Both the position numbers and the translations under genes were made by a program. A model generated the notes under the pieces. It saw nothing but the letters and a program-made list of their open reading frames with translations. It was not told the DNA's origin and did not search any database. From contig JAFSDM010000031.1 in the NCBI GenBank assembly GCA_017436225.1, positions 1 through 47,482 of the forward strand: a DNA stretch of 47,482 bases, in the 5' to 3' direction. The stretch comes from Clostridia bacterium (GTDB lineage: Bacteria > Bacillota > Clostridia > Oscillospirales > Acutalibacteraceae). Shown here piece by piece: positions 15,393 to 23,757 of this stretch. Numbering within the stretch: position 1 is the stretch's first letter; every line of letters begins with the position of its first letter.

Positions 15393-17687
15393 TTAAAAAC
15401 TGCCCAGCTTCCAAATTTTTTCGTTGTAGTTTTTTACGGTGCTGTCGGCGGAAAAATGTGATGCCGCGGCAATATTCATAAGCATTTTTTCGGCGTAAAG
15501 CGCGGGGCTTTTATAATCCTCGTTTGCCCTTTTTCTAGCCGACATATATGACGGGTAATCAAGTAAAACCTTGTATCGGTCGGCGGGGTTGTAGTCACCA
15601 AAAAGTAAGGAATTAAAAAGGGCGGTAAAATCGCCGCAGGGACCCTGCTTTAAAAGGTCTACAACTCGGCTAATGCGGTCGTTTGTGTAGTAAATGTCCA
15701 TTGGGTCGTAGCTTTTAAGGGCTTCGAGCTCCTCGCTTTTCGCGCCAAAAATATAGTTGTTTTCCATTCCCGCATAGTCCACAATTTCAATGTTTGCGCC
15801 GTCTAGGGTGCCAATGGTCGGCGCACCGTTTAAGGCAAGCTTCATATTCCCCGTTCCGCTAGCCTCGGTGCCCGCCGTTGAAAGCTGTTCCGAAAGGTCG
15901 GCGGCGGGAATGATTTTCATAGCATTTTTTACATTGTAATCGGGAATAAATAAAACCTTAAAGTATTTTTTAGCCGTTTGGTCTTTCTCAATTAACTCGG
16001 CAACAGAATTAATAAGCTTTATAATCTGTTTGGCGTTATAATACCCAGGCGCCGCCTTGCCTGAAAATATAAATGCGGTGGGGTGGAAGTCTTTAAGCTC
16101 ATTGTTTTTAAGGTCAAGATATAATCCAAGCACCCCTAAAATGTTCAGAAGCTGACGCTTGTATTCGTGTATTCTTTTTATTTGTACACTAAACATAAAG
16201 TCGGGGTCAAGGGATAGATTAAAACTGCTTTTAAGGTAGTTTGACAATGCTCTTTTATTTTCATATTTGATTTTTAAAAGCTCCTCTAAATCGGCAGGGG
16301 AGTTGAACTGCTTTATTTTGGAAAGCTGCGGCAGATCATCACGCCATTCGGTACCTATTCTTTTGTTTGCAAACTGCTCCAGACCCTTGTTGGCAAGGCA
16401 GAGCCAACGGCGGTGGGCAATGCCGTTTGTAACATTTAAAAATTTCTGCGGCGTTAGGGAATAAAAGCTATCAAAAACCGAAGCTTTAATTATTTCGCTA
16501 TGAATTTTTGCAACGCCGTTTACCTTGTGGCTAACATAAACCGCCATATTTGCCATATGAATAGTGTGGTTTTTTATTATTAAAATTTCCTTTAGCTGGG
16601 TGTGAGCTTTAAGGGAGTTTTTCATATGGTTGTTAAGCATTACAATATAAGGGTAAACATTTGGCAGAACTTTTGAAAAAAGCGAAACGCTCCAACATTC
16701 AAGCGCCTCTGCCATAACGGTGTGATTTGTGTACGAAAAAATTTCGCCACAAAGCGTGAGCGCGTCATCAAAGTCCATACCGTAGTCCTCTGTTAGCAGG
16801 CGCAAAAGCTCGGGAATGGCAACTGTTGGATGGGTATCATTAAGCTGAATTTTTATAAACTCGGCAAGGTCCGAAATAGACCTACCTGTTTTTTTAAAGT
16901 CGTTTAATATTGAAGCAAGTGAGGCGGCGGTGAAAAAGTACTGCTGCATAAGCCTTAATGCCTTGCCCGACTCGGTGTTATCGGGAGGATACAAAAAGCC
17001 CGATATACATTCGGCAAGGTTTTTATCCTTAAATGCGGCGCAAATGTCACCACTGCAAAATGCGGAAAAATCTACGGGATTTTCGGCTTCGCACTGCCAA
17101 AGGCGTAGGCGGTTAATTCGGGTTTTAGAGGCTATTGGCAAATCAAAGGGCACCGCCAAAACGGTGCAGTCACCAAAGCAAACCCTAACCGTTTCATCTC
17201 TGTTTTCCTTTTCAAAAGGGCAGTCCTCCTGCCATAAATCTACCGTTTCGGTCTGTTCGTTATCCTTTATGGACTGTTTAAAAATACCGTATTTGTAGCG
17301 TATTCCGTAGCCGTCAAGTGGCAGGTTTACGGCGGCGGCAGAGTCTAAAAGGCAGGAAGCAAGTCTGCCAAGACCGCCGTTGCCAAGCGCGGGGTCGGCA
17401 AGCTCTGAAAAGAAGTCGGTGGAATATCCCTTTCTTTTTAAAACTTCGGCGCAAATATCTTCAAGACCAAGATTTGCAAGACTGCCCGTTACAAAGCTTC
17501 CGGGTAAAAATTCCGCTGAAAAATACGCCGCTTTTTGTTCGGTTAATTTTCTTTGCGGCAGAGTGCATAAAACATCTAAAAGGGCGGCGGCAACGGCGCG
17601 GTTAAGTCGGCGTTTTATATTCTTTGAGCTTTTACCGCTTATTTTTTCAAGCTTAGCATTAAGCGAATTTGCAAAAAGTTCCTTCAT
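15393..17687 (-). CDS. glgP: Glycogen/maltodextrin phosphorylase
   Basis: A 764-residue enzyme (family GT35) that releases glucose-1-phosphate from alpha-1,4-glucans using pyridoxal phosphate. Visible hallmarks are EFLPGSFVTGSLANLG, the GNGGLGRLASC glycine loop, NDTHPTVAIPELLR, and the cofactor-lysine motif EASGTGNMKLALNGA, with K in GNMKL. It is somewhat shorter than classical GlgP (about 800 or more), as in compact clostridial forms. It is last in a five-gene leftward operon with a sugar importer and MalQ, so its substrates are probably imported maltodextrins as well as stored glycogen. Confidence 0.93.
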   Translation of the reverse strand: MKELFANSLNAKLEKISGKSSKNIKRRLNRAVAAALLDVLCTLPQRKLTEQKAAYFSAEFLPGSFVTGSLANLGLEDICAEVLKRKGYSTDFFSELADPALGNGGLGRLASCLLDSAAAVNLPLDGYGIRYKYGIFKQSIKDNEQTETVDLWQEDCPFEKENRDETVRVCFGDCTVLAVPFDLPIASKTRINRLRLWQCEAENPVDFSAFCSGDICAAFKDKNLAECISGFLYPPDNTESGKALRLMQQYFFTAASLASILNDFKKTGRSISDLAEFIKIQLNDTHPTVAIPELLRLLTEDYGMDFDDALTLCGEIFSYTNHTVMAEALECWSVSLFSKVLPNVYPYIVMLNNHMKNSLKAHTQLKEILIIKNHTIHMANMAVYVSHKVNGVAKIHSEIIKASVFDSFYSLTPQKFLNVTNGIAHRRWLCLANKGLEQFANKRIGTEWRDDLPQLSKIKQFNSPADLEELLKIKYENKRALSNYLKSSFNLSLDPDFMFSVQIKRIHEYKRQLLNILGVLGLYLDLKNNELKDFHPTAFIFSGKAAPGYYNAKQIIKLINSVAELIEKDQTAKKYFKVLFIPDYNVKNAMKIIPAADLSEQLSTAGTEASGTGNMKLALNGAPTIGTLDGANIEIVDYAGMENNYIFGAKSEELEALKSYDPMDIYYTNDRISRVVDLLKQGPCGDFTALFNSLLFGDYNPADRYKVLLDYPSYMSARKRANEDYKSPALYAEKMLMNIAAASHFSADSTVKNYNEKIWKLGSF

Positions 17688-17714
17688 ATACTGAAAAAGT
17701 CCTTTCCTTTTAAA

Positions 17715-19226
17715 CTACAAAATTTTGGGTTTGTTTCTTTTGTAAATATCGCAGATGGCGTATATTTCATCGGCAAGCATATTGCTCGGCGGTTTTAAAA
17801 TGCGCCACTGCCAATTGCCGTTTAGTGTGGCGGGGGTGTTAATTCTTGCAGAGTCGTTTAGCAGAAGATAGTCATAAAGTGGAATAATAACGGTGTTTGC
17901 ACAGCTTTTGTGACATTCCCTGATAAGCGATGCGGCAAGAGCCTTGTTTTGCCGTATATTCATATATCGGCGGGCGATTTTTTTGGTTTTTGCATCGCAC
18001 GACTCAAAAAATCCAACCGTTGTTTGGTTGTCGTGGGTGCCTGTGTAAACTACCGAATTTTTAGGAATGTTGTGAAGGAGATTTGGATTATCACTTCCGT
18101 CAAAGGCAAACTGCATTACCTTCATACTAGGAAAGCCGGTATATTTAATAAGCTTTTTAACATCCTCGGTGACAATACCTAAATCCTCGGCTATAAATTT
18201 TGCGCCTCTGGCGGCTGAGCGAAAAGAGTCGGTAAGCTCGGCAGAGGGACCCTTCAGCCACTTGCCCGACACCGCATTTTCGTTGCCAAAAGGAATACTG
18301 TAATAGTTTGAAATGCCTATAAAATGGTCAATACGGATTACGTTAAAAAGGGAGGCTTGGTGTTTAATTCGCTCCCCCCACCACGAATAACTGCTTTTTT
18401 TGTGGTTTTCCCAGTTGTAAAGGGGATTTCCCCAAAGCTGACCCTCGGCAGAAAAATCGTCGGGCGGTACCCCCGCAACCGATGTGGGATCTCCCTTTTC
18501 GTTAAGCATAAAAAGGCTTGGATTTGCCCATACGTCGCAACTGTCGCTTGAAACATAAATGGGAATATCCCCAACAAGTAAAATTCCCTTTTTTTGGGCG
18601 TAGGCAGAGAGCTCTTTCCACTGCATAAAAAAGGCGTATTCCAAAAAGGCGAAGAAGTCCAGCCGACTTTTTAGATTATTTTGAATAAATAAAACCGCAT
18701 CCTCGCTTTTGATTTTGTATTTCGGAAAATCGGCTCTGCCAATGCCGCCAAAATGCTCCTTTAGGCTTAAAAACATACAGTAGTCTTTTAGCCAGTGCTC
18801 GTTTTCTTCTTTAAATTTGGCGAAAATTTTTCGCTCGTTTTCGGCTGCGAATTTTTCATAGCCTTGGTAAACCTTTTCTAAAAGAGGCTTTCTTGTTTTA
18901 AAAAGCTCGCCGTAATCTACAAAGCCTTTGTTTGGCAGTTCAAATTCCGAAAGCAGGGAGGTGCTTATCCATCCCTTTTTTAAAAACCATTCGGGGTTTA
19001 AAAAATAACTGTTTCCCGCAAAGGCGGAAAAGCATTGGTAGGGACTGTTGCCGTAGCCTGTAGGTCCAAGCGGTAAAAGCTGCCACATACTACACCCCGC
19101 ACGGCATAAAAAATCTATAAATTCATAAGTCTCGTTACCAAGGGTGCCAATACCATATTTTCCGCTTAGTGAAAAAATGGGCATTAAAATTCCGTGACCT
19201 CGGGTAAAGGGTTTTTGCTTTTTCAT
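17715..19226 (-). CDS. malQ: 4-alpha-glucanotransferase
   Basis: A 503-residue enzyme (family GH77, amylomaltase) transferring glucan segments between maltodextrins in the cytoplasm. Motifs include GTLGNETYEFIDFL, QLLPLGPTGYGNSPYQ, VIRIDHFIGI with the nucleophile Asp, FIAEDLGIVT with the acid/base Glu, and YTGTHDNQT with the third acidic residue. I start it at 19226, where GGGGTGA lies upstream. A longer reading would run back into the permease gene. It begins 4 bp after the permease stop and precedes glgP, so the pair would convert imported maltodextrins to glucose and glucose-1-phosphate. Confidence 0.94.
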   Translation of the reverse strand: MKKQKPFTRGHGILMPIFSLSGKYGIGTLGNETYEFIDFLCRAGCSMWQLLPLGPTGYGNSPYQCFSAFAGNSYFLNPEWFLKKGWISTSLLSEFELPNKGFVDYGELFKTRKPLLEKVYQGYEKFAAENERKIFAKFKEENEHWLKDYCMFLSLKEHFGGIGRADFPKYKIKSEDAVLFIQNNLKSRLDFFAFLEYAFFMQWKELSAYAQKKGILLVGDIPIYVSSDSCDVWANPSLFMLNEKGDPTSVAGVPPDDFSAEGQLWGNPLYNWENHKKSSYSWWGERIKHQASLFNVIRIDHFIGISNYYSIPFGNENAVSGKWLKGPSAELTDSFRSAARGAKFIAEDLGIVTEDVKKLIKYTGFPSMKVMQFAFDGSDNPNLLHNIPKNSVVYTGTHDNQTTVGFFESCDAKTKKIARRYMNIRQNKALAASLIRECHKSCANTVIIPLYDYLLLNDSARINTPATLNGNWQWRILKPPSNMLADEIYAICDIYKRNKPKIL

Positions 19227-19230
19227 AAGG

Positions 19231-20070
19231 TCACCCCTTAACGGCTCCTGCCACAACGCCCTTTATAATATACTTTTGGCAAAAAAGGTAGAATACTATT
19301 ATAGGAATAATTGCAAGCACCAGCATCGCCATTAAAGCACCCATATCTCGGGCTCCGTAGCCGCCTTGTAAATACTGAATAGCAATAGGAATTGTTTTGT
19401 AGTCATTGCCTATAACAAGGTAGGGCAGAAGGTAGTCATTCCAAATCCACATGGTGTTTAAAATGGCTACCGTTATGGCGGTGGGTCTGAGTATTGGAAA
19501 AATCACGCTAAAAAACAGGGTTATGGGATTACAACCGTCCACCACGGCGGCTTCCTCAATTTCACGGGGTATGCTTTTAACAAATCCGCTGAAAATGAAT
19601 ATTGAAAGTCCTGCGCCGAAGCCCAGATATATTAAAATAATTCCTACGGGGTTATCCAACCTCAAGGTGTTTGCGATTTTAGACATTGTAAACATTACCA
19701 TTTGAAAGGGAACAATCATACTAAAAACAAAAAGGTAGTACAAAAATGAGGAAAACCGGCTTTTGGTTCGCGCAAGGTACCAAGAGGTCATTGAGGCGCC
19801 AAGGGTAAGCAAAAGCACCGACCCCACCGTAATAAAAAGGGAATAAAAAAAGGCGGTGAAAAAATTTGTTCGCTCTATTCCGTTTAAATAGTTTTCAGTA
19901 CCCGCAAAGGTAAGGGCGTTGGGCAGGGAGAAGGGGGCATCGGATATATAAAACTGCCCCTTAAAGGAATTTATTAAAACTATAATAATTGGGGCAATAA
20001 AAAGCACCGAAAGAATTGAAAGCAGAAAAAACAGTCCCAAATTTTTAAACGGCTTGATTTTAGTTTCCAC
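19231..20070 (-). CDS. Sugar ABC importer permease, MalG-like
   Basis: A 279-residue membrane protein with about six transmembrane segments. The ATPase-docking EAA motif is EIEEAAVVDGCNPITLFFSV. It belongs to the carbohydrate-uptake CUT1 family and acts with the MalF-like partner, whose stop it overlaps by one base. No ATPase gene lies in the operon. CUT1 importers often share a distant MsmX-like ATPase, which probably applies here (inference). Confidence 0.9.
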   Translation of the reverse strand: METKIKPFKNLGLFFLLSILSVLFIAPIIIVLINSFKGQFYISDAPFSLPNALTFAGTENYLNGIERTNFFTAFFYSLFITVGSVLLLTLGASMTSWYLARTKSRFSSFLYYLFVFSMIVPFQMVMFTMSKIANTLRLDNPVGIILIYLGFGAGLSIFIFSGFVKSIPREIEEAAVVDGCNPITLFFSVIFPILRPTAITVAILNTMWIWNDYLLPYLVIGNDYKTIPIAIQYLQGGYGARDMGALMAMLVLAIIPIIVFYLFCQKYIIKGVVAGAVKG

Positions 20071-20915
20071 TAGCCATCAACCTCCCTGCTTTTGGTTAAA
20101 TAAAGCTGTAAAGCCGCAAGTCCCGCCACAAGCAAAAAGAAAACAACGCCCTTTGCCTGACCAACACCCTCGGAGCCTATTTTGCCGTAGAAGGTGTTAT
20201 AAATATCAAGCGAAAGCATAGCCGTTTGTCTTGCGGGGGCACCCGCCGTAAGAGCTAGGTTCTGGTCAAACAGCTTAAAGGAGTTTGTAAGGGTTAAAAA
20301 GCTGCAAATGGTAAAGGCAGGCATTGTAAGAGGCAGAGTTATTTTAAATAAAATTTGTGATGGCTTTGCCCCGTCGATTTTAGCCGCCTCAATAAGCTGG
20401 GGCGGAATATTGTTAATACCCGCTATGAAAATTACCATCATATAGCCTATCATTTGCCAGTTTGTAAGCACCACCAGACCCCAAAAGCCGTAGGTAGAAT
20501 TCTGGGTTATATCGGCGCCCCAAAAAAGCAGAATTCCGTTTATAATAACCTGCCAAATATAACCCAAAACAATTCCGCCTATGAGGTTAGGCATAAAAAA
20601 CACGGCTCTGAAAAGGTTTCTGCCCCTTATTTTTTTGGTAAGCGCAAGGGCAAGCAAAAAGGCAAAAAGATTAACCGTGATTATGGTAACGAACGAAAAT
20701 TTTACGGTAAACCACAGGGCATTAAGGAAGTTTGAGTTTTCAGTAAAGGCTAAAATATAGTTGGAAAAGCCAACGAAGCTGGCATCGCTGACGGTTGTAA
20801 ATTCGGTGAAGGAGAGGTAAATTCCAAGCAAAAAGGGTATTAAGAACGCAACCGAAAATGCTATGAGGGTGGGCAGAGCAAACAGACCAAAATATCGGTT
20901 TAAATGTTTGTGCAT
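20070..20915 (-). CDS. Sugar ABC importer permease, MalF-like
   Basis: A 281-residue membrane protein with about six transmembrane segments and the docking motif QLIEAAKIDGAKPSQILFKI. It also shows the CUT1-type opening FALPTLIAFSVAFLIPFLLG. It lies 15 bp after the binding-protein gene in the same operon. Its substrate is probably a maltodextrin, judged from the malQ and glgP neighbours rather than from the sequence itself. Confidence 0.9.
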   Translation of the reverse strand: MHKHLNRYFGLFALPTLIAFSVAFLIPFLLGIYLSFTEFTTVSDASFVGFSNYILAFTENSNFLNALWFTVKFSFVTIITVNLFAFLLALALTKKIRGRNLFRAVFFMPNLIGGIVLGYIWQVIINGILLFWGADITQNSTYGFWGLVVLTNWQMIGYMMVIFIAGINNIPPQLIEAAKIDGAKPSQILFKITLPLTMPAFTICSFLTLTNSFKLFDQNLALTAGAPARQTAMLSLDIYNTFYGKIGSEGVGQAKGVVFFLLVAGLAALQLYLTKSREVDG

Positions 20916-20930
20916 ATTAACCTTCCAAGC

Positions 20931-22259
20931 TTATTTGTATTCTTTTTTCCAGTCGGAAACCATTTCTTTTTTCACATCGTCAAAGGTTTTTGTGCCTTGA
21001 GCGTAAGAAAGCAGCGATGCGCCGAAGTTTTCCTTAAAGGTTTGACCGGGGAAAACGGTAAAGTCCCAAGGGATTGTGGTAATGTTATCGCGGTTCATAT
21101 AGCGGATAATTTCCTTTGCAAGAGGGTCGTTTGGCGCTTCGGATTCCTCAAAGGTTGAAAAAGGTACAATAAAATCTAACTTTTCGGTCACCATTTTTTT
21201 GCCTGTTTCGCTTGAATAAAGCCAGTATAAGAAGTCTTCGCTTAGTTTTTGCTGCTCGGCAGATGCGTTTTTGTTAATGCAGATATAATTTTCGGTGCCA
21301 ATGCAAAGACCCTGAGTTTCCTCGCCCTCGACGCCTGTGTAAATTGGCATAAATTTAATATTTTCTTCCTTTACGGTGTTGCCCGCAACGTCCTTAATCT
21401 GGCTCCACGCCCAGTTGCCGTTTTGCACCATAGCGCATTTGCCCAGCGCAAATTCCGCCATAGAATCAGAAACAGATTTACTGCCTAAAAGCTTTTTATC
21501 GGTAATGGAATTGTTTATATAAAGGTCGAAAATATTTTTAAAGTTTTCGGCGTATTCAAATTTAATTTCGCTAAGGTCGTCTGAGCTTAGATTTGCTTTG
21601 TTGTTTTTGAATTCATAGTGGAGCGGAATGTTTGCAAGGTGGGTTTGCCAACGCCAGTCCTCACCGCTTTTAAGCGAGGTGGATGCAAAAACACCCTCAA
21701 TAGAAAGTTTTTCCTTGTTTGCGGTCATATCCTCTACCACCGCTTTTAAATCGGCAAAGCTTTTAATATCGTCAACCGAGTTGAAGCTTACCTTTTTGTT
21801 ATCAAGCGCAAAGTATTTGTCTAAGATTTCGGCATTGTAGATAATTCCGTACCCCTCAACAACATAGGGGATAGCGTAAACGCCGTCACCCTCGGAAATG
21901 GCAAGAGATTTGTCGGCAAGTGCCTCATAAAGAGCGGTGTTTTTTAAATCCTTGCAGTAGCTTTTCCAGCTGGCGTAGCCCTTGGGGCCGTTTACCTGAA
22001 AAATTGTAGGCGCCGATGATTTTGCCATTTCGGATTTCAGGGTTTGCTCATAGGTGCCCGACGCGGCGGTAACAACCTTAAGCTCAACCCCCTTTTCGTT
22101 TTTATAGGCGGTGGCAATTTCCCCCCAAGCGGCAGAGCTTTCGGGCTTGAAGTTAAGGTAATAAATGGTCTCACTATCCTCTTTCTTGCACCCTGTAAAG
22201 CTAAAAACAGAGCAGATAAAAATTGCCGTAATCACAAAAAAAGATATTGTTTTTTTCAT
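20931..22259 (-). CDS. Sugar-binding lipoprotein of the ABC importer, MalE-like
   Basis: A 442-residue solute-binding lipoprotein. The start is the ATG at 22259, with GGAGG seven bases upstream and a clear signal peptide ending in lipobox FTGC. An upstream in-frame extension would cross the intergenic region and is rejected. The mature protein has features of family 1 extracellular solute-binding proteins: an early GEIATAYKNEKGVELKVVTA segment, ALGKCAMVQNGNWAWSQ in the middle and a KMVTEKLDFIVPF stretch late. It is first in the operon with two permeases, MalQ and GlgP, so it likely captures alpha-glucan oligosaccharides. Confidence 0.9.
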   Translation of the reverse strand: MKKTISFFVITAIFICSVFSFTGCKKEDSETIYYLNFKPESSAAWGEIATAYKNEKGVELKVVTAASGTYEQTLKSEMAKSSAPTIFQVNGPKGYASWKSYCKDLKNTALYEALADKSLAISEGDGVYAIPYVVEGYGIIYNAEILDKYFALDNKKVSFNSVDDIKSFADLKAVVEDMTANKEKLSIEGVFASTSLKSGEDWRWQTHLANIPLHYEFKNNKANLSSDDLSEIKFEYAENFKNIFDLYINNSITDKKLLGSKSVSDSMAEFALGKCAMVQNGNWAWSQIKDVAGNTVKEENIKFMPIYTGVEGEETQGLCIGTENYICINKNASAEQQKLSEDFLYWLYSSETGKKMVTEKLDFIVPFSTFEESEAPNDPLAKEIIRYMNRDNITTIPWDFTVFPGQTFKENFGASLLSYAQGTKTFDDVKKEMVSDWKKEYK

Positions 22260-22328
22260 AAAAGTAGCCTCCAAAATTAAAATGTAGTAATAGTTTTGCC
22301 AAAAAAACAAAAAAATTTCAAAAAAGAC

Positions 22329-22357
22329 TTGATTTTTATTTAAAGAGGCTGTATAAT
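22329..22357 (+). promoter_or_regulatory. Promoter of tRNA-Ser
   Basis: TTGATT (22329-22334) and TATAAT (22352-22357) are separated by 17 bases and lie about 36 bases before the tRNA. Confidence 0.75.
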
Positions 22358-22393
22358 ACTTAGGTGCCAAAAAAAGGCGCACTTAATATGTAT

Positions 22394-22485
22394 GGAGAGA
22401 TGGCTGAGCTGGTCTAAGGCGCACGACTGGAAATCGTGTTCAGGCTTAAACCCTGACGGGGGTTCGAATCCCCCTCTCTCCGCCA
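22394..22485 (+). tRNA. tRNA-Ser (anticodon GGA)
   Basis: The acceptor stem GGAGAGA pairs with TCTCTCC, and discriminator G and CCA are encoded. The anticodon stem CACGA/TCGTG holds loop CTGGAAA, giving anticodon GGA for UCC/UCU. A long variable arm (class II) and the T-loop GGTTCGAATCC are present. A terminator follows immediately. Confidence 0.97.
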
Positions 22486-22520
22486 AAAAAGAACGACTCC
22501 CACGAGTCGTTCTTTTTTTA
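22486..22520 (+). terminator. Terminator of tRNA-Ser
   Basis: GAACGACTC (22491-22499) pairs with GAGTCGTTC (22504-22512), followed by a T-run. Hairpin array A2 begins two bases after the T-run. Confidence 0.9.
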
Positions 22521-22521
22521 T

Positions 22522-22717
22522 CCAAGCCGCAGGCTTGGCATATCATCACCGCACGTAGTGTGGTGCATATCATCAAAAAGCAAACTGCAGTTTACTTTTT
22601 GTATCTCATCACGGCAACGCCGTGCATCATTATTCTTGCGGCTTGATGATATACAACACTTCGTGTTGATGATATGCAATTCCTTTCGGAATTGATGATA
22701 TACAAGGCTTCGCCTTG
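22522..22717 (+). repeat. Symmetric hairpin array A2
   Basis: It starts with CCAAGCC-gca-GGCTTGG right after the tRNA terminator. The units that follow have different stems: ACCGCACgtaGTGTGGT, a longer AAAGCAAACTGCAGTTTACTTT palindrome-like unit around 22577-22600, ACGGCaacGCCGT, AACACttcGTGTT, AATTCCtttcGGAATT and AAGGCttcGCCTT. First-half linkers are CATATCATC-like; second-half linkers are GATGATATAC. The outer stem pairs AAGCCGCA (22524-22531) with TGCGGCTT (22637-22644). The final hairpin supplies the -35 box of the promoter at 22715-22743. Confidence 0.8.
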
Positions 22718-22743
22718 ATTTGTTTCCGCGGAAGTAGTATAAT
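22715..22743 (+). promoter_or_regulatory. Array-borne promoter of the four-helix-bundle gene pair
   Basis: TTGATT (22715-22720), a 17-base spacer and TATAAT (22738-22743). The -35 overlaps the last array hairpin, as at the other arrays. Confidence 0.75.
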
Positions 22744-22764
22744 ACTATTGAAAGGAGTGTTTCT

Positions 22765-23112
22765 ATGCCGAAAAATTATTTGCTGATATATTCTGAACAG
22801 CTTGCGACAGAAACAGAATTGCTTTGTCAAAATATAAAAGCACCATCGAACACTCTTTTTCAAATTCGTAAAAGTTCAAGTAGCATTTATGCAAATATTC
22901 GTGAAGCGAAATACGGACAGAGCAAAGCAGATATGCTTTCAAAATTTGAAATTGCTCTAAAGGAATGTAGCGAAACAGAGGGATGGTTACGGTTATTATT
23001 CAACACGAATGGTATTGATGACGAGACATACAAAAAACACAGAAATCTCTGCGGTCGTATAAGGCGAATGTTGATTTCAAGCTGTAAAACCTTAAAGGAG
23101 AATGCAAAATGA
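22765..23112 (+). CDS. Four-helix bundle protein (S23/Avd-like)
   Basis: A 115-residue, wholly helical, basic protein. The central pattern IYANIREAKYGQSKADML, then a KFEIALKECSETEGWLRLL stretch, matches the four-helix bundle family that includes the 23S intervening-sequence protein and the Avd accessory protein of diversity-generating retroelements. Those proteins form pentameric barrels that bind nucleic acid. No reverse transcriptase or template repeat is visible nearby, so the Avd role is not supported. GAAAGGAG precedes the ATG. The gene overlaps the next by 4 bp and is driven by the array A2 promoter. Confidence 0.75.
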   Translation: MPKNYLLIYSEQLATETELLCQNIKAPSNTLFQIRKSSSSIYANIREAKYGQSKADMLSKFEIALKECSETEGWLRLLFNTNGIDDETYKKHRNLCGRIRRMLISSCKTLKENAK

Positions 23113-23459
23113 ATTTAGCGGACATTTGCAAAGAGTTGCAGAATTGTTTCATAAAAGTTCGTCATTTCACTTTTGTTGATGACCAAGAATTGCTTAAAGA
23201 TGCATTAGATCGGATTAGGGATTATGAAAAATATATCATAGACAAGCAGTTAGGTTCAGAATGTCCCATTCTTGTGTATTGTATAAAAACGCTTTTTGAA
23301 ATCGCAGCCGAGAACAACAAGAAGAAAATGTATGATTTTGCTGACGCTATACACAATATGCCGGAGATCTATCTTGGCAAGAGAACATACGATTCTTTTT
23401 TGCTTGAAATCACATCTTTCTGTGATATATACGGTGATTCGTATTTTAAGTGTCTGTAA
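23109..23459 (+). CDS. Conserved-looking small protein of unknown function
   Basis: A 116-residue, mostly helical, acidic protein without membrane segments or a signal peptide. I recognise no family. It contains four Cys residues scattered from position 13 onward, with no clear metal-binding spacing. The start overlaps the four-helix-bundle stop (ATGA), so the two are translationally coupled and likely act together. Confidence 0.6.
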   Translation: MNLADICKELQNCFIKVRHFTFVDDQELLKDALDRIRDYEKYIIDKQLGSECPILVYCIKTLFEIAAENNKKKMYDFADAIHNMPEIYLGKRTYDSFLLEITSFCDIYGDSYFKCL

Positions 23460-23469
23460 CGCTACTTTT

Positions 23470-23590
23470 ACTTACTCTTACCTCGATTCTTCTCCGTTTG
23501 GTTACTCTTAGGCAAAAGAAAACCACCGATTTCGGTGGTTTTTTTGTTTGACGGTAGGTAAGAAGTAAAAAGTAAAAGGGAATAAGTTTA
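23470..23590. repeat. Terminator flanked by complementary TTACTT/AAGTAA tracts (family B variant)
   Basis: A strong terminator AACCACCG-att-TCGGTGGTT (23521-23540) is flanked on the left by a CTTTTACTTACTCTTACC tract and on the right by a roughly complementary GGTAAGAAGTAAAAAGTAAA tract. The tracts can extend the hairpin stem. Downstream, 23590-23690 holds two more hairpins (CCCCCgaaGGGGG, and AAAAACCgcgaaaGGTTTTT), then the promoter of the deaminase gene. I recognise no gene there. Confidence 0.6.
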
Positions 23591-23691
23591 AGGATAAGGG
23601 GGGTGAGAGCCCCCGAAGGGGGTGTACGTCGAAGCAGGCAAAAAACCGCGAAAGGTTTTTTGAACTGTGAAGTCTCGAGCACCGCAAAGCG

Positions 23692-23720
23692 TTGATTATA
23701 AATATAGCTTATGGTATAAT
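23692..23720 (+). promoter_or_regulatory. Promoter of the deaminase gene
   Basis: TTGATT (23692-23697), a 17-base spacer and TATAAT (23715-23720). The -35 follows GCAAAGC, again placing it at the end of a small hairpin-like unit. Confidence 0.7.
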
Positions 23721-23757
23721 CTAACCGATAAATTAGAATTTGACGAGGAGATTACTT

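Noticed and set aside
22274-22302. Promoter TTGGCA-N17-TAATTT for the glucan operon
   Set aside because: Transcription from it would start within or after the ribosome binding site, so the real promoter must lie elsewhere.
22260-22382. N-terminal extension of the sugar-binding lipoprotein
   Set aside because: It would put the signal peptide inside the protein. The ATG at 22259 has a strong binding site directly before a clear lipoprotein signal.
22522-22717. CRISPR array
   Set aside because: Constant segments are only about 8-10 bases, they switch to the reverse complement midway, and the variable parts are self-complementary hairpins rather than unique spacers. No cas genes are near.
22394-22717. 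tRNA-Ser as a phage or island attachment site
   Set aside because: No integrase gene and no repeat of the tRNA 3' end was found in the window. The adjacent array begins after the terminator, not within the tRNA.
22522-22764. Integron attC site or IS200/IS605 end
   Set aside because: No attC core sites, integrase, TnpA or TnpB is visible, and the structure has many small hairpins instead of one long imperfect one. Kept only as a distant analogy.
22765-23112. Diversity-generating retroelement accessory gene
   Set aside because: No reverse transcriptase, template repeat or variable repeat lies nearby, so only the fold family is claimed.
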